From assembly GCA_030737835.1 (NCBI GenBank), contig CM060847.1, positions 8,384,704-8,448,703 on the forward strand: a DNA stretch of 64,000 nucleotides. Reading direction: 5' to 3'. This document shows, piece after piece, positions 1-10,329 of the stretch. The stretch's first letter is position 1. Every line of letters starts with the position of its first letter. The notes beneath the pieces are model-generated. The model saw only the letters and a program-made list of their open reading frames with translations, ran no database searches and was not told the DNA's origin. Source of the DNA: Acorus gramineus (taxonomy: Eukaryota; Streptophyta; Magnoliopsida; Acorales; Acoraceae). The position numbers and the translations under genes were made by a program.

Positions 1-830
1 TCCCCCCCCCCCCCCACCCCACACACACACACATGAAAAAGAATCATATCTCTAATATTAAAAGTGGAAAATGTTAGGAATAATCTTGTCTTGAGGCCCA
101 GTGCAATCCTTACATGTTTTTTTTAGACATATATTTAAAATACTGAAAAACATATTTTTTATATCATTGGATTGTATGAATCCATTTATAGAAGAAGTGA
201 AAAAATTGTTTTCGTTCGACAAGTCATGTTTTACTGGACACATGAGACTTCGTATGGAGTTAGTTATAAACAGGACGGATTGGAATCCTCTGCATGTTTT
301 TATATATTTGTATCTTGCTTGACGTTAATTGTAGTGTTACCACATCACTACATTTAAAATAAGACGGTTACACATGCACGTGAACGAAAAAAATCGATGT
401 ACTTGGTACATTTATAATCATATGATATTATGCGTGATGATGTGATAGTCCCACATGAGTCAAATAAGATGCTGAGTACAAAAAAAAAAATAAACAGAAG
501 ATCTAAATCAAGACAGGACAATATGTAAACACACACTGAAAAATAGGCCCATTGAGCAACATAGCCCCAGCCCATAACTCATACGACCCCTTTAGAATCT
601 GTGCTGATGGATCCAGATGCTTTTAATGTCAAAATGGCCCATATCTGACCCAGTAAAGGAAATAATTTAAGCTGGAATCCATTATCCATGAATCCATGAC
701 TATCGACAATGATGCGTGCGGTTGTTTGCACGGGAGTCTCAGAGCGTCTTTTATAAAAAAAAAAATAATATTCACATGTTATAAAAAAATATTTAAAATT
801 TTTATTCGAAAAACCGACCGAGTACATTAA
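1..830 (-). pseudogene. CYP722 intron-2 relic of a preceding array unit
   Basis: Non-coding stretch that aligns piecewise with intron 2 of the CYP722 gene at 18240-18490 and 19078-19230: shared segments include the block with 'ttactggacaca..ggacttcgt' and the block with 'cccattgaacaacaaagccc'. The piece at 547-617 also matches 8540-8613 in the CYP722 pseudogene. It therefore looks like the leftover of one more P450 copy, with all exons lost, to the left of the first complete methyltransferase. The window opens with a C-run followed by a (CA)n tract. No coding exon was seen. The homology is by eye. Confidence 0.6.
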
Positions 831-845
831 TGCTTATATCTTAAA

Positions 846-1042
846 GGGTCCATATAACCCCCGTGTAATCTGGTCTAAATCCAAAAAACCCCTTACAATT
901 TTCATAAATCCATATAACCCCCTGTAATAACCCCTTTATATCCATAAAATCACATTCGTCTGCCTTCTGTCCGTCTGTTTAACAGGGCAGGGGGTTATAT
1001 GGATTTATGACAGATTACAGGGGGTTATATGAATTTTTCTCA
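846..1042. repeat. Foldback element, 'ccatataacccc' termini
   Basis: The two ends are inverted copies: 'ccatataaccccc..gtgtaatctg' on the left and, read on the other strand from 1042, 'tcatataaccccctgtaatctg'. The arms continue for about 60 bases around a short centre. The same terminal motif bounds the larger element at 3990-5064. It is a MITE-like foldback repeat. Its superfamily is not clear because no convincing target-site duplication was seen. Confidence 0.6.
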
Positions 1043-1179
1043 TTTTATTTATTTATTTATTTTCTTTACATGTGGTTTAAAAATTGAGTTGTTTAATATT
1101 TACTTTTGAATTTTTTTTCAAGATACCACGCAACTTTAATTTTATTTTAAATAAAAAAGTTTAATTAAAGAAGTTTAAT

Positions 1180-1490
1180 TTGACAAAACATGAAGAGGAG
1201 GGACCAATCGCTAAGTAGCATCGTTTATAGGGATGTACAAAGACTGTTTTAATATTTTTTAAAAAAATTCAATTTGACAAAACTAACGGTAAATAGAATA
1301 TTTTTCAAATATTTAGACAAACGTTTGGCACAAGGACTAAAAATGAAAAATGCGTTTGAAGTTGAAAACTTAAAATAAAATATGAAGAGAGAAGATATTG
1401 ATCACTAAATATATAACATAATTTAGAGAGACTTAAAATTAAGTACACGTGATAGTCTTAATAATTTCAAATAAATACACCCGATAAATG
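1180..1490. repeat. Intergenic repeat downstream of SABATH1
   Basis: About one and a half copies of an AT-rich monomer with the landmarks 'caatttgacaaaact', 'gtttggc', 'ctaaaaatgaaaaa' and 'gatcactaaat'. Three copies of the same monomer lie downstream of SABATH2 at 10330-10860 and an inverted pair at 9466-9790. The last bases before SABATH1 ('gataagggtcaa..ttaactagcaccc') are the 3' flank shared by every SABATH unit. Confidence 0.6.
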
Positions 1491-1549
1491 ATAAGGGTCA
1501 ACATTAACTAGCACCCATTTATTATATTGTTACATGGTGATTAATGCTC

Positions 1550-3092
1550 TCAGCCCTTCCTAACCATGGAGACTAGTACACTGATCAACTTGGCTCCCTT
1601 GTTACGAGTGAAGTACTCCTGGAGATACTCTCCATATCTATAGAACAAGTCGTCCATGATTTCTCCTGATCCGAAATGTTCACTTAGCATCGGTTCTGTC
1701 ACGACTCTGAAAGTCTTCGCCACTTGCTGGCCTCTCATATCATTACCGTCATTGTCATCGTCGTTGTCATCGCTTGTGTTGTATTCCACTTCGATGGTCT
1801 CTAGGTGATCGATGGCGAAGCTTCCTTCCATCTCTATCACGTGCATCAACTCTTCTGGTGAAGGACAGTAGAGCGGGATGTTCAAGGAATCGACCTTCTC
1901 CTCCTCAATGAGATCCTGTATAAGCATATTATCATGTCTAGATTAGTCATGCTTAATTATATGTATATGATGACCACATGTAAGTGTAGGAGAATGGTGT
2001 ACGCTTCTTATCATTTTATTGTATATAATGTACCTCGTGGACCATGTCCATGAGTGCATTTGCCAATAAATCCCACTGAAAACAACACTCATCAGAGGAC
2101 GAGTCAGCGGATTTCCTTCCAATGAGCGTTAACACCATGCAACCACCGATAATGATTTCTTGAGAGCGCGACATGAGAAACGCCGAGAAATCCAATTGGA
2201 ATTGCTCGAGATAGGAACGTAACACGCCAGGGGGGCTCGTTTTTGATATATAGAGCCTCCCTTTGTTCAGATGCGCGTTTGTTCCGCTATGGAGACCGAC
2301 CGGGACCTGTTTTAACAAAATTATATATGGCCCGTTAAGTTTAGGCAAATATTTGAAATCTTTTGTTCTTGTGATTATTTTTGAATAATTTTTTTTTTGT
2401 ATTCCTCATTCAATTATAAATAAATTTTTTGAAAGATGATTAGAGTTATTGAGCAATCCCTGAATGATTTACCTGAGAGAGCCAATGAAGACTAGTAGAG
2501 GATACAACAAGATGTAAGCTACTTCTTGGGAAAAGCCTTCCATAGAAAGAGCCGGGCACGCCTGCGATGAAACACGGACCAAAATCGCTCCCCTTCTCCG
2601 CCTTGAGCTTCTCATAGAACACGGGGAGTCCCTTGAAAACGGTGTTGAAGTCGTTCCCTGGGAGATCATTGAGGAAGCAGTGGAATTCTGGTGAGGTGCG
2701 CCCTAGCTGTCGACGTTTTTCATCGATGAAGTCCATGATTTCATGGATCTGTCGCACTGCATTTGGTCCTGATGAGCAACCCAAATCTGCCATGTTCAGC
2801 CTCTCAGGCAAGATGGTGCTATAGAGATTCAACATGACTTTTTTGGATACCTCACTTGCCTGTGATATGACTTTGTTCTACATAGAAAGCGTGCAATATA
2901 TATGTTATACAAATATAAATATGAACATGACGCATGGGAAGGAAATATAAGATTTTAGAATTACATATACATGCAATAAATATATATATGTATATAGAGA
3001 GAGAGAGAGAGAGAGACCTGGATGATTGAGTTCCTAGCATAGCTCAAATCACCATTTCCTTCATTCATGTGGAGAATAGTTTGCACACCCAT
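1550..3092 (-). CDS. SABATH1: SAM-dependent carboxyl methyltransferase, intact
   Basis: Four exons on the minus strand: 3092-3018, 2877-2473, 2306-2034 and 1915-1550 (75, 405, 273 and 366 bases; 372 aa). All introns are GT-AG and phase 0. SABATH enzymes transfer methyl from S-adenosylmethionine to a carboxyl group of a small acid or hormone in the cytosol. Visible motifs are the N-terminal HMNEGNGD..SYA block (8-19), SAM motif [10 protein letters not shown] (56-65), FLNDLPGNDFN with D96-L97, [12 protein letters not shown] (131-142) and SLHWLSQ with His156-Trp157. Salicylate methyltransferases proper have Met at the His156 position, so salicylate is not the obvious substrate. Residue 216 is Cys where all sister copies have Arg (IIGGR-MVL). 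Exon 4 has an Asp/Asn-rich insert longer than in the sisters. The length is normal for the family and the start matches the other copies. Confidence 0.95.
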
Positions 3093-3148
3093 TGTCACTA
3101 CTAGGATTTTGCTTGTTGGATTAATCTTACAACCAAGAAGAGCCAACT

Positions 3149-3160
3149 TATATATATATA
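3149..3160 (-). promoter_or_regulatory. TATA box of SABATH1
   Basis: On the minus strand a TATATATATAA run is followed by 'gttggctcttcttgg', about 60 bases before the SABATH1 ATG. The same TATA plus 'aagttggctcttc' arrangement precedes SABATH2 and SABATH3 at the same distance. Confidence 0.6.
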
Positions 3161-3163
3161 CAG

Positions 3164-3989
3164 AAGTTTGACAAAGAAATTTAAACTAACATATATATAA
3201 TACACATGTATATATGTATATAGACTTAAAGATTCTGTGCAAGACCTGTCGTACTCACGCGGCAGATGAAATTGACGGAAATCGAGAGAAGGACAATTCA
3301 AACAGAAAAAGAATATGAAACTTTACCCCCTTCACTTTTCTCCAAGGTGGATAAGACAAAAATATATTTGACCCAAAAAATATGTCTATTTAATTAAAGT
3401 GAATGAACCTTTTAAGTATTCATTTAGAATAAATCCTATTATATATATATATATATATATATATGTATAGTAACATAAGTGAGTGTATAGGTTATTCTTG
3501 CTTAATCCATTGAAAATTATACCCATATTTTATTAAGACAAATATGAAAAGAAAAAATTACTCATATAGGAAATATCTGATTTTTTTTTAAGAACTGAAT
3601 GTGTACAAGGATGTATGCGATTGGCCAATAATTCTGAGTGTGAACACATTATTATGCAACGTTGTTTTCTTTCCTAGCTGTGTATCATATGTGAAAAAAT
3701 GTCATGAAAAAAAAAAAAAAAACTATGGTTAATGAAGGAGCCTCACTTTTGGTTAGTCATTTGTTTGACACAAAATAATTTTTAATGCAAAATATTTACT
3801 CTAATTAAAATTTACATGAAAATTAAAAATATTCACGTCTTAAACAATTTTATTTCATCCACTTCCCCTTCTTCCTCTGTCCTCTTCTATCATCGCCGTC
3901 GCTGTCCCAATTAGCCACCGCGGCAGGAGGAGAAATAAAAAAAAATCAGAGAACAAAGAGAGGGTTGTGGGACATACAATTTTTTTTTT
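3164..3989. other. SABATH1 upstream region
   Basis: No gene. The first 200 bases are shared with the other units (markers 'gcaagacc..cgcggc', 'acaattcaaacagaaa', 'tttaccccc..tcac'). An (AT)n microsatellite lies at about 3440-3465 and a poly-A run at 3706-3722. The remainder is AT-rich and featureless. Confidence 0.6.
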
Positions 3990-4083
3990 TGAGAAAAATC
4001 CATGTAACCCCCTGTAAACAGATTAAAATTCATTTAACCCCCTTACTTTTCTTAAAATTCATATAATCTCGTGAAAACACTTA

Positions 4084-4615
4084 CCCCTCCCGTATGAGGT
4101 GTGACTTAGGTTATTCGCTTCCGATAGCTATACTGGGATAGATAACAATCCAGGTTGAATAAACAATTTTTTGTTTGGTTGATTTTTTTGTTATTATCTC
4201 ATTGAGAAACATAAAAATGATTTTTTTGTTGTTTGGTTTACCTTGGATAAAATGATGATAAATGGTTGATAAGGGATGAATAAGAGTTTATGATTTTTTA
4301 AATGACAATTATACCCCTGAGAATAGTGTGAGAGATATATAATTGATTTGATAGATGTGACAGTTTTTGGAATCTGTGTGAGTCTGTTAAGTGAGATAAA
4401 TTTTTTAAAATGACAGAGAAGGGTATTTTTATCCATTGGTATAGATAAGCCTTGATAAACAATTCCACAATTTCCTTAGAATAGTTATCAGGCCTTATCC
4501 TAACTTATCCAGACATAACTATCGGGGTTTATTATGTCAAAACAAACAGCTTTTGTTTACTATTCTCCTGTATTCTTCCTTATTCTGGGTTTATTTCTCT
4601 AGCCATACGGGGGGT
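4084..4615. mobile_element. Nested foldback element inside 3990-5064
   Basis: The left side reads 'ccgtatg..ccgatagctatactgggata' and the right side, on the minus strand, 'ccgtatgg..ccgatagttatgtctggata', an imperfect inverted repeat. The interior is AT-rich with repeated 'gataa' words and resembles the element in the long intron of SABATH4 (about 34735-35165). Boundaries are approximate. Confidence 0.45.
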
Positions 4616-4656
4616 TAGTAAATCTAAAGAACCTCATGAATAAAATTTACGTTTAT

Positions 4657-4932
4657 AGATGATGAATATTTTGTGAATATTATATTTGGTTAGTCCTGAT
4701 AGAAAACACAGTGTAAAAAAAAAATCCTACAATGTGTTAAAAATGCAAAAAATATTCTATAAATGATGATTTTACCTCTCTGGATGGAGTTTTATAATAT
4801 ATTCAAAGAGGGTAAATGGCTATTTTTAATATGATTTTTCATATTTTTAATATATTGTAGGTTTTTTAGTATATTGTGTCTTCATCAAGGTTAACCAAAC
4901 GAAATATTCACAAAAATATTCATCATCTACTA
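4657..4932. mobile_element. MITE with terminal inverted repeats of about 45 bp
   Basis: The left end 'tagatgatgaatattttgtg' is mirrored on the minus strand from 4932 by 'tagatgatgaatatttttgt'. Both continue into '..ttTGGTTAgtcctgat' and '..ttTGGTTAaccttgat', so the arms pair over about 45 bases with few mismatches. The element is about 275 bp, non-coding, and lies within the larger foldback repeat. Confidence 0.7.
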
Positions 4933-5064
4933 ACAAAAAGTTTATTCACAGGATTATATAGATTTACTAGGTGTTTTCAGGGGGTTATAAGGATTTTAAG
5001 AAAAATCAGAGAGTTATACGGAGTTCACTCAAATTTCAGGGGGTTGTATGGGTTTTTCTCTTTT

Positions 5065-6160
5065 TTTATATATAAATAAAAAAAAGGGTCTTAAATTACT
5101 TAGGAAGTGGGGTTGGTAAATTAATGAGTGGGAATAGTTGCTCCCTTCATTTAATATGTCCTTTTCTCGATCATTCACTAATTAGATTCGTGTATATATT
5201 TGTGTATATATTGAATATTCCAATGAAGAATGAAAGTAAAATGGAGATGAAACTAGCTAGTGAATATTTTTTTCCACAGTGAAGATATTAGAAAAACAAA
5301 AAGGTTTATTAATCAATGGAGACTTTGATTTTCGTTTACTTTGCCATTTTTTTTTTTTTTTTTGAAAATTCAAATCCTTTGATACAACACAAAACAAGTA
5401 TTGAAGATTTTTAAAGGATCGAAACTGTGCATTTGAATGCTGGGAAAAAAAATAAAAGTAACTTTAACTTAAAGAAAAACTAAACACAACCCAACACAAA
5501 ATCATTTTATTCTTATTTATATTAGAATAGTCATAAATATCAAAATAATTATATTCTTGAACCAAACATGAGCTTAGAGGGTACAAAATACTATCTTTTA
5601 AGAAAAAAAATTCGCCCAATGAAACCTTGTATTCATTTTTGACCGGGAAATATAAAATATAATCCTAATGTATCCTTTTGCTTGTTCAATTTTTGAAAAA
5701 AAACCATCAAAATAGCTCTCTTCAATTTGTTGGCTTGTCTTATACCCACATCACATATACACAAAGATACTTCAAAGAACAAATGATTCATCTCTAGTTT
5801 GATTTTTTTTTCTCAGATTGTGACATCTCATTGAAATGGGAGAAACCTATCCATGACACTGTTTATTTCCACGTTGAATGTGGACTATTGTGCATTGTTA
5901 CAAAGTTTCCATATGAATGATATTTGGATGGGCATCCAATTAAAGTCTGGGTACATGGAATATTCCCAGGTAACATTGATTTAAGATCGGTCAACAAAAA
6001 CCATCTGAGTGTGATTGATTTTTCCTTTCTTCTTGTTTTTTGAGATTAAAAATGATTAATTTCCATCGATGTTACTTTCATGTGCAATGAAATTAATTAA
6101 TTAAGATGGTGTTAGCTGATCTGTGTATTTTAATATCAATCTTTATTTTCATCACGATTA
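5065..6160. other. Intergenic DNA shared between units A and B
   Basis: No gene. The parts from about 5580 to 6080 match 14370-14960 in unit B, including a 'gtgacatctca' block, 'gtggactattgt' and 'aggtaacattgatttaagat'. This is upstream sequence of the methyltransferase carried along in the segmental duplication. No coding potential is evident. Confidence 0.6.
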
Positions 6161-6162
6161 AA

Positions 6163-6590
6163 GAAATCATGTTATTTTCCGTCCGAGTCCCCATAAGATT
6201 CTCAGTCTACTTGTACACCAATAGATTTATTTAGCATGTTGTAGTTATGTTTTGCTTTTGAAAACTTAGCTAGTTTAGATGCCTATTTAATTTACGAGAG
6301 ATATTGACATATGATTTTCTAATTTTTAGTAAAATAGAATGATGAAAAAATATAATTTTAGAAGAAACTTACAATATACTGATTCAAGAAATCCCATTAT
6401 TTTTTTGTCCGAGTCCCCATAAGATTCAGTCTACGTACATGCACGTTGTAATTATGGTTTGCTTTTCAAAACTTAGCTAATTTATATACCAATTTAATTT
6501 ATAAGAGATATTGACATATAATTTTATAATTTTTAGTAGAATAGAATGATGAAATGACATAATTTCATAAGACACCTAGAATACTGATGC
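6163..6590. repeat. Tandem duplication, 2 copies of about 215 bp
   Basis: Two direct copies share 'gtccgagtccccataagatt', 'gttgtaa/gttatg', 'tttgcttttcaaaactta' and 'gagatattgacatat'. One starts near 6163 and the next near 6386. The single-copy version is present in unit B at about 15085-15340. It is non-coding. Confidence 0.7.
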
Positions 6591-6778
6591 TGTTTATCCT
6601 CACATTCTAATATAACTACACCCAATTATTCTTTGTAAATGTAAATAAATAGATATTTTTGAAACTTATCTATCATTATTCCATCTTATTCTACAACCTA
6701 TTTTTCTTTTGTCCAAAGAGAGGCTACAAGCAAGGAAATATGTTGTCCGTGTCTATTCTTTGATTGATTTTTTTTATC

Positions 6779-7082
6779 AACGCTGATGCATACTCAGTCT
6801 ATTTTACAACTTCTTATGCAGCCCCACGCACTATGACAGCATAGTGTATGGTGTTTTATCATAGTGTATGTGTTATCATAGTGTAAGATGTTCTATCATA
6901 TCCTATGAAACAAAGTTTTTTTTTTCATTTTTTTCAAAGTGACAAAAAATATACTATTATATCTCAGTATATACTTCATTTCATACAAGGCATGTACTTC
7001 AAAAAGAGTGGATTATTTTTTAAAAAATAAAAAATTATGTGGACCGCGGTTGGAGCTGCACTTGGGCAAGCTGTATTATTTT
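6779..7082. mobile_element. MITE family M1, copy 1
   Basis: Non-coding element of about 300 bp related to 8700-8980 and 37373-37663. Shared internal words are 'cagccc', 'tatcatagtgtatg', a poly-T tract then 'cattttt', 'ctcagtatatacttcatt' and 'acttcaaaa'. The termini are weakly inverted ('gatgcatactcag' against 'aatacagctt'). It is more diverged than the other two copies. Confidence 0.6.
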
Positions 7083-7182
7083 CCTTTGTTTGCTCTTTTT
7101 GTTGGGGTTCAATCCACGATGACCCAGGTTACAATTTGGGAGATTCAATAAATTGATCATGTGTACAACATTATCAACAACA

Positions 7183-7208
7183 CCCAGGGCAAAAAAAAAA
7201 AAAAAAAA
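7183..7208 (+). mobile_element. Severely truncated retroposon: 8 bases plus poly(A)
   Basis: The sequence 'cccagggc' followed by an A-run is flanked by direct repeats of ACATTATCAACAACA (7168-7182 and 7209-7223). Unit B has only one copy of this word with no A-run at the matching place (about 16225). This is the signature of target-primed reverse transcription by LINE machinery with almost complete 5' truncation. Confidence 0.65.
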
Positions 7209-7532
7209 ACATTATCAACAACAATTGTCTTATGTTCGAGTCTTGATGCTAACTTTCCTACCTGTTTGTTAGCGATTATTCAAAAAATTTATATGGAATC
7301 AATACAAACATACAAAGATAGTCTTCTTAACTTGATCATAAAATCAACGATGGAGATTCCTTTGATATCATAAAAAAAAAAACCCATTACCAACAACAAC
7401 CACAACCATTGGTGTGTCGTGGATGTTTTCTTGACCACTATAGTCTATAGCTAAAGCAGAGAACATAATTATGCTCAGCAAGGCTTTTATGATGGAGGGA
7501 TCTTCATTCGGGTTGGAGTAACATGGATTGGA

Positions 7533-7638
7533 AACCCCGTTATCTTGTGGGTTTTAACCCATTATTAGTTTGTGGGTCTATACTTATCCTAGTCTGTATT
7601 AATAAAAATAGACCTTGTGTACCCAAAATAAATAAATA

Positions 7639-7671
<33 letters not shown>
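7533..7671 (+). mobile_element. Retroposon (SINE-like) in the CYP722 pseudogene last exon
   Basis: A 139-bp insertion bounded by perfect 13-bp direct repeats AACATGGATTGGA (7520-7532 and 7672-7684). The body runs 'aaccccgttatcttg..' to '..ccttgtgtaccc' and ends in an A-rich tail that degenerates to (AAT)n. The uninterrupted target is seen in unit B at about 16375-16390. Long target duplication plus A-rich tail indicates retroposition. No pol III boxes were recognised, so SINE status is tentative. Confidence 0.8.
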
Positions 7672-7673
<2 letters not shown>

Positions 7674-8277
7674 CATGGATTGGACACCGACTTCGAAGCC
7701 TCGGAAAGAGTGCTACCTTTTCTAGACTCGAGTCCTTGTTGATCAACTCCCACCTGATCATATTTACATAAACATGATATTAATGCAATACATTATAGTC
7801 ATCTGATTGTCTAGAGAAATATACAGTGCACGGAGAATAAAAGTTTGACTGAATTGTATAAAATAAAATCAAATAACAATTGAATGGTTTAATTAACAAA
7901 TTCTGTTGAAATTTGACACTATTTAAACCTAAATTATTGAGTTTATAAATAAGATATATGTAATTCTTTTCTTATTATCCATAATATTTAAAATGTAATT
8001 TTTCTGTATATTTGTGTTTCTCTTTAAAAAAACCAAAAAACAAACAAACAAACTCCACAAAGAGTCAAGTAATCAAGTTGTTCAAAAACAGAAAAAATTC
8101 TATTTTTCTATTTCTTTATAAAGTCACAAGTAATGTGTTTATTGAGAGATCGTGACGGATTTGATCTAGTAGATCACCGACTCATACGAACTCAAGAAGA
8201 GCGGGAGCGATTTTGATATACTAAAGATGAACAGGAGCAAAGTGAGCGACTATCAATTCACACAATCGAATTCAATA

Positions 8278-8278
8278 A

Positions 8279-8325
<47 letters not shown>
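8278..8325. repeat. (TTA)n microsatellite
   Basis: About 15 uninterrupted TTA units in intergenic DNA between the two surviving parts of the CYP722 pseudogene. Confidence 0.95.
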
Positions 8326-8327
<2 letters not shown>

Positions 8328-8699
8328 GTAACAATCACATTCTTATATTATTAGAACATGTGATTGCAGCAGGTATAGAAAATTTAAATATAAGATAAAT
8401 ATAATACAGTGAGATAACCACAAGATTTGATCTCTTATTCTCCTTTACAGAGGGGGAGGGGATGCTAGTTGACTTTTTCAAAGCTCGGTTCACCGTATAA
8501 AGTTAGTTGTATACAAGAAATGGTGTGAACACACACCCAAAAATAAGCCCATTGATTAACACAGCCCCAGCCCAGAACGTATGGTACCCCGTTAGAATCT
8601 GTCCTGATGGATTGAGACATCGTGTAGTTCTCCGGACAAGCATAGCAAGCTCTGGTCTCCCAAAAGCTCCACGATCGACCTCATGTATCTCTTCTTAAA

Positions 8700-8980
8700 G
8701 AGCGCTGATACACGCAGTCCTTTTTGCAGTCCGTTTTGTAGCCCCATACTCTATGATAACATAGTATATACTGCGCTATCATAGTATATGAGTCTTATCA
8801 TGGTATATGACCCAATTTTTTTTTTTTTTCATTATGAAAAAAAAAATATTAATATATCTCAGTATATACTTCATTTTATATAATAGCAAATACTTCAAAA
8901 TGTGAGTGTATAATTTTTTTTTTTTTTAAAATGAGATGAACTATAATTGGAGCTATGAGGGTTGTGTGTATCTTTTTCCA
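8700..8980. mobile_element. MITE family M1, copy 2, with 8-bp target duplication
   Basis: Inserted in the relic of CYP722 exon 2. The flanks are duplicated as TTCTTAAA at 8692-8699 and 8981-8988, and the intact gene shows the unfilled site at about 20133. The termini contain 'GATACACGCAG' and, on the other strand, 'GATACACACAACC'. It is 281 bp and non-coding. An 8-bp duplication suggests a hAT-type transposase, though a degraded 9-bp Mutator-type site is possible. Confidence 0.8.
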
Positions 8981-9108
8981 TTCTTAAAACCAACCGAATC
9001 AGACGCCATGACGCCTTCACACTTCCTGCGCGCTCGAAACGAATACATGGGTCTCTCCAAATATTCTTGCCCTAAAATAGTTTCCATATCTGCTTATAAA
9101 ATAAATAG

Positions 9109-9465
9109 AATGTCACATCAATAATATTCATTTTTTTATTAATAGTTTATATGAGAAGTAAAATATAGAAGATAGAGGCATATTCGCGGTTTACATGGAC
9201 TGTATAGATCGTATCATATCACTACTTTATATAAGCACTATAATATATCGTTTTTATAACCGCCATTCATATATAACATGTGAACTTGTTAAATGTATTA
9301 GGAGTAGTTTAGTCATTTCAGTCATTTACTTTCTTATACTATAAATAATATTGGTATAAACCCGAATAACATCAATAGTTTATTTTTTTTAATTCCTAAT
9401 TCTAACAGAACTAAAGTGTATATATATGCTTAACATTATTCATAGGGATTTTTATCGTTAAATTT
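9109..9465. other. AT-rich DNA upstream of the CYP722 pseudogene
   Basis: The first few bases continue the homology to CYP722 intron 1 ('ataaatagaatgtcacatcaataat'). The rest is AT-rich with no gene or clear repeat. Exon 1 of the P450 is not present. Confidence 0.55.
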
Positions 9466-9790
9466 CCATGAACTATGCTATCATGTGATTGATCGATGGT
9501 TTTTTTTTTCATATTTTATTTTAAGTTTTTAACTTCAAATATTTGTTTCATATTTAGCCCTTATGCCAAATCTGTAATTTTGGGGCTAACGGATAGTTCA
9601 AATTCTTAAATTACCATTTGAAATTTAAATTTTTAAGTCTATGTAAATTATGCTATTTAGTGTCGACCCCCTCCCTTCTTCATATTGCTTTTAAATTTCT
9701 AACTTCAAACACCATTTTTCATTATTAGTCCCTACACAGAAAGTCTGTCTGTTTGGAGCAAACAGATAATTTTAAACTACTCATCTCCTA
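9466..9790. repeat. Inverted pair of the 165-bp intergenic monomer
   Basis: On the minus strand this reads through two copies of the monomer found at 10330-10860 (markers 'ggctaaatatgaaa', 'tttgaagttaaaaactta', 'atatgaag..'). It therefore faces that array in inverted orientation across about 500 bp of unrelated DNA, which could be one composite mobile element. Confidence 0.55.
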
Positions 9791-10329
9791 AATTAAAGAA
9801 ACCCGAAATGACGCTCTCTTTAACATTTTTATAACCATGATATCAATTTTCTGGTTTATCATCTCTTCAACTTCTATCATTTGATACTTTCAATCAATGA
9901 TGATGTATAATTACATAGTTAATATTCTTTAATGGTGAGTAAAAATATAAACTTTCATGAATGAGATTTTAAAAATAAATAAATAAAAACTCTAATAATA
10001 GTAACTTAAATATAAAAAAAATTAAAAAATAATATGAACATATGTAATCACTCTTCTTTTGAATTACCTAAAAAAAAAAAAAATGTTTCACTCTTCTTTA
10101 TAAAGTACAGCCGCAATGCCGGACTTAATTAAATACCTTCTATCTGTACCTGAGTGAGGAAAAAGTTGAGCTGAACACCTAAACATACCTACAATTTGAA
10201 GTGACTTGACTCTTACAGATGATGGCTTTTGTGAGGCTCTCAAAAGGCCAGCTCTAATAGCAAAGAACAGAAAGGTCTTATTGTGGTCTCAATGTTGGTT
10301 CCACAGGAGATTTGAAAAATATGTTCTCC
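9791..10329. other. Intergenic spacer between inverted monomer arrays
   Basis: No gene recognised. AT-rich, with poly-A tracts near 9975 and 10065. It separates the inverted repeat arms at 9466-9790 and 10330-10860. Confidence 0.5.

Larger units (their letters stand above)
3990..5064. mobile_element. Foldback element of about 1.07 kb with nested insertions
   Basis: The left arm starts 'gagaaaaatccatgtaac' and continues with 'cttaaaattcatataa..gtgaaaacact'. The right arm read on the minus strand from 5064 starts 'gagaaaaacccatacaac' and continues 'cttaaaatccttataa..tgaaaacacct'. The arms match for roughly 100 bases. It is the same family as 846-1042 by its termini. The interior holds at least two other inverted-repeat elements, listed separately. 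T-rich flanks hide any target duplication. Confidence 0.65.
7487..9108 (-). pseudogene. CYP722 pseudogene of unit A
   Basis: Remains of a second P450 copy. The last exon is at 7753-7487 and encodes WELINKDSSLEK..LFPRLRS.CPIHV. Once the 152 bases of retroposon plus duplicated target are discounted it is 115 bases, the same as exon 10 of the intact gene. Exon 2 is at 9108-8614, interrupted by a MITE at 8700-8980. It keeps only the 5' two-thirds of the exon and joins directly to intron-2 sequence at 8613. Exon 1, exons 3-9 and the heme-binding exon are absent. It is non-functional. Confidence 0.85.

Noticed and set aside
3001..3016. GA repeat considered as a stand-alone microsatellite or promoter GAGA site
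   Set aside because: It lies inside intron 1 directly after the exon-1 donor on the gene strand, so it is reported as an intronic feature instead.
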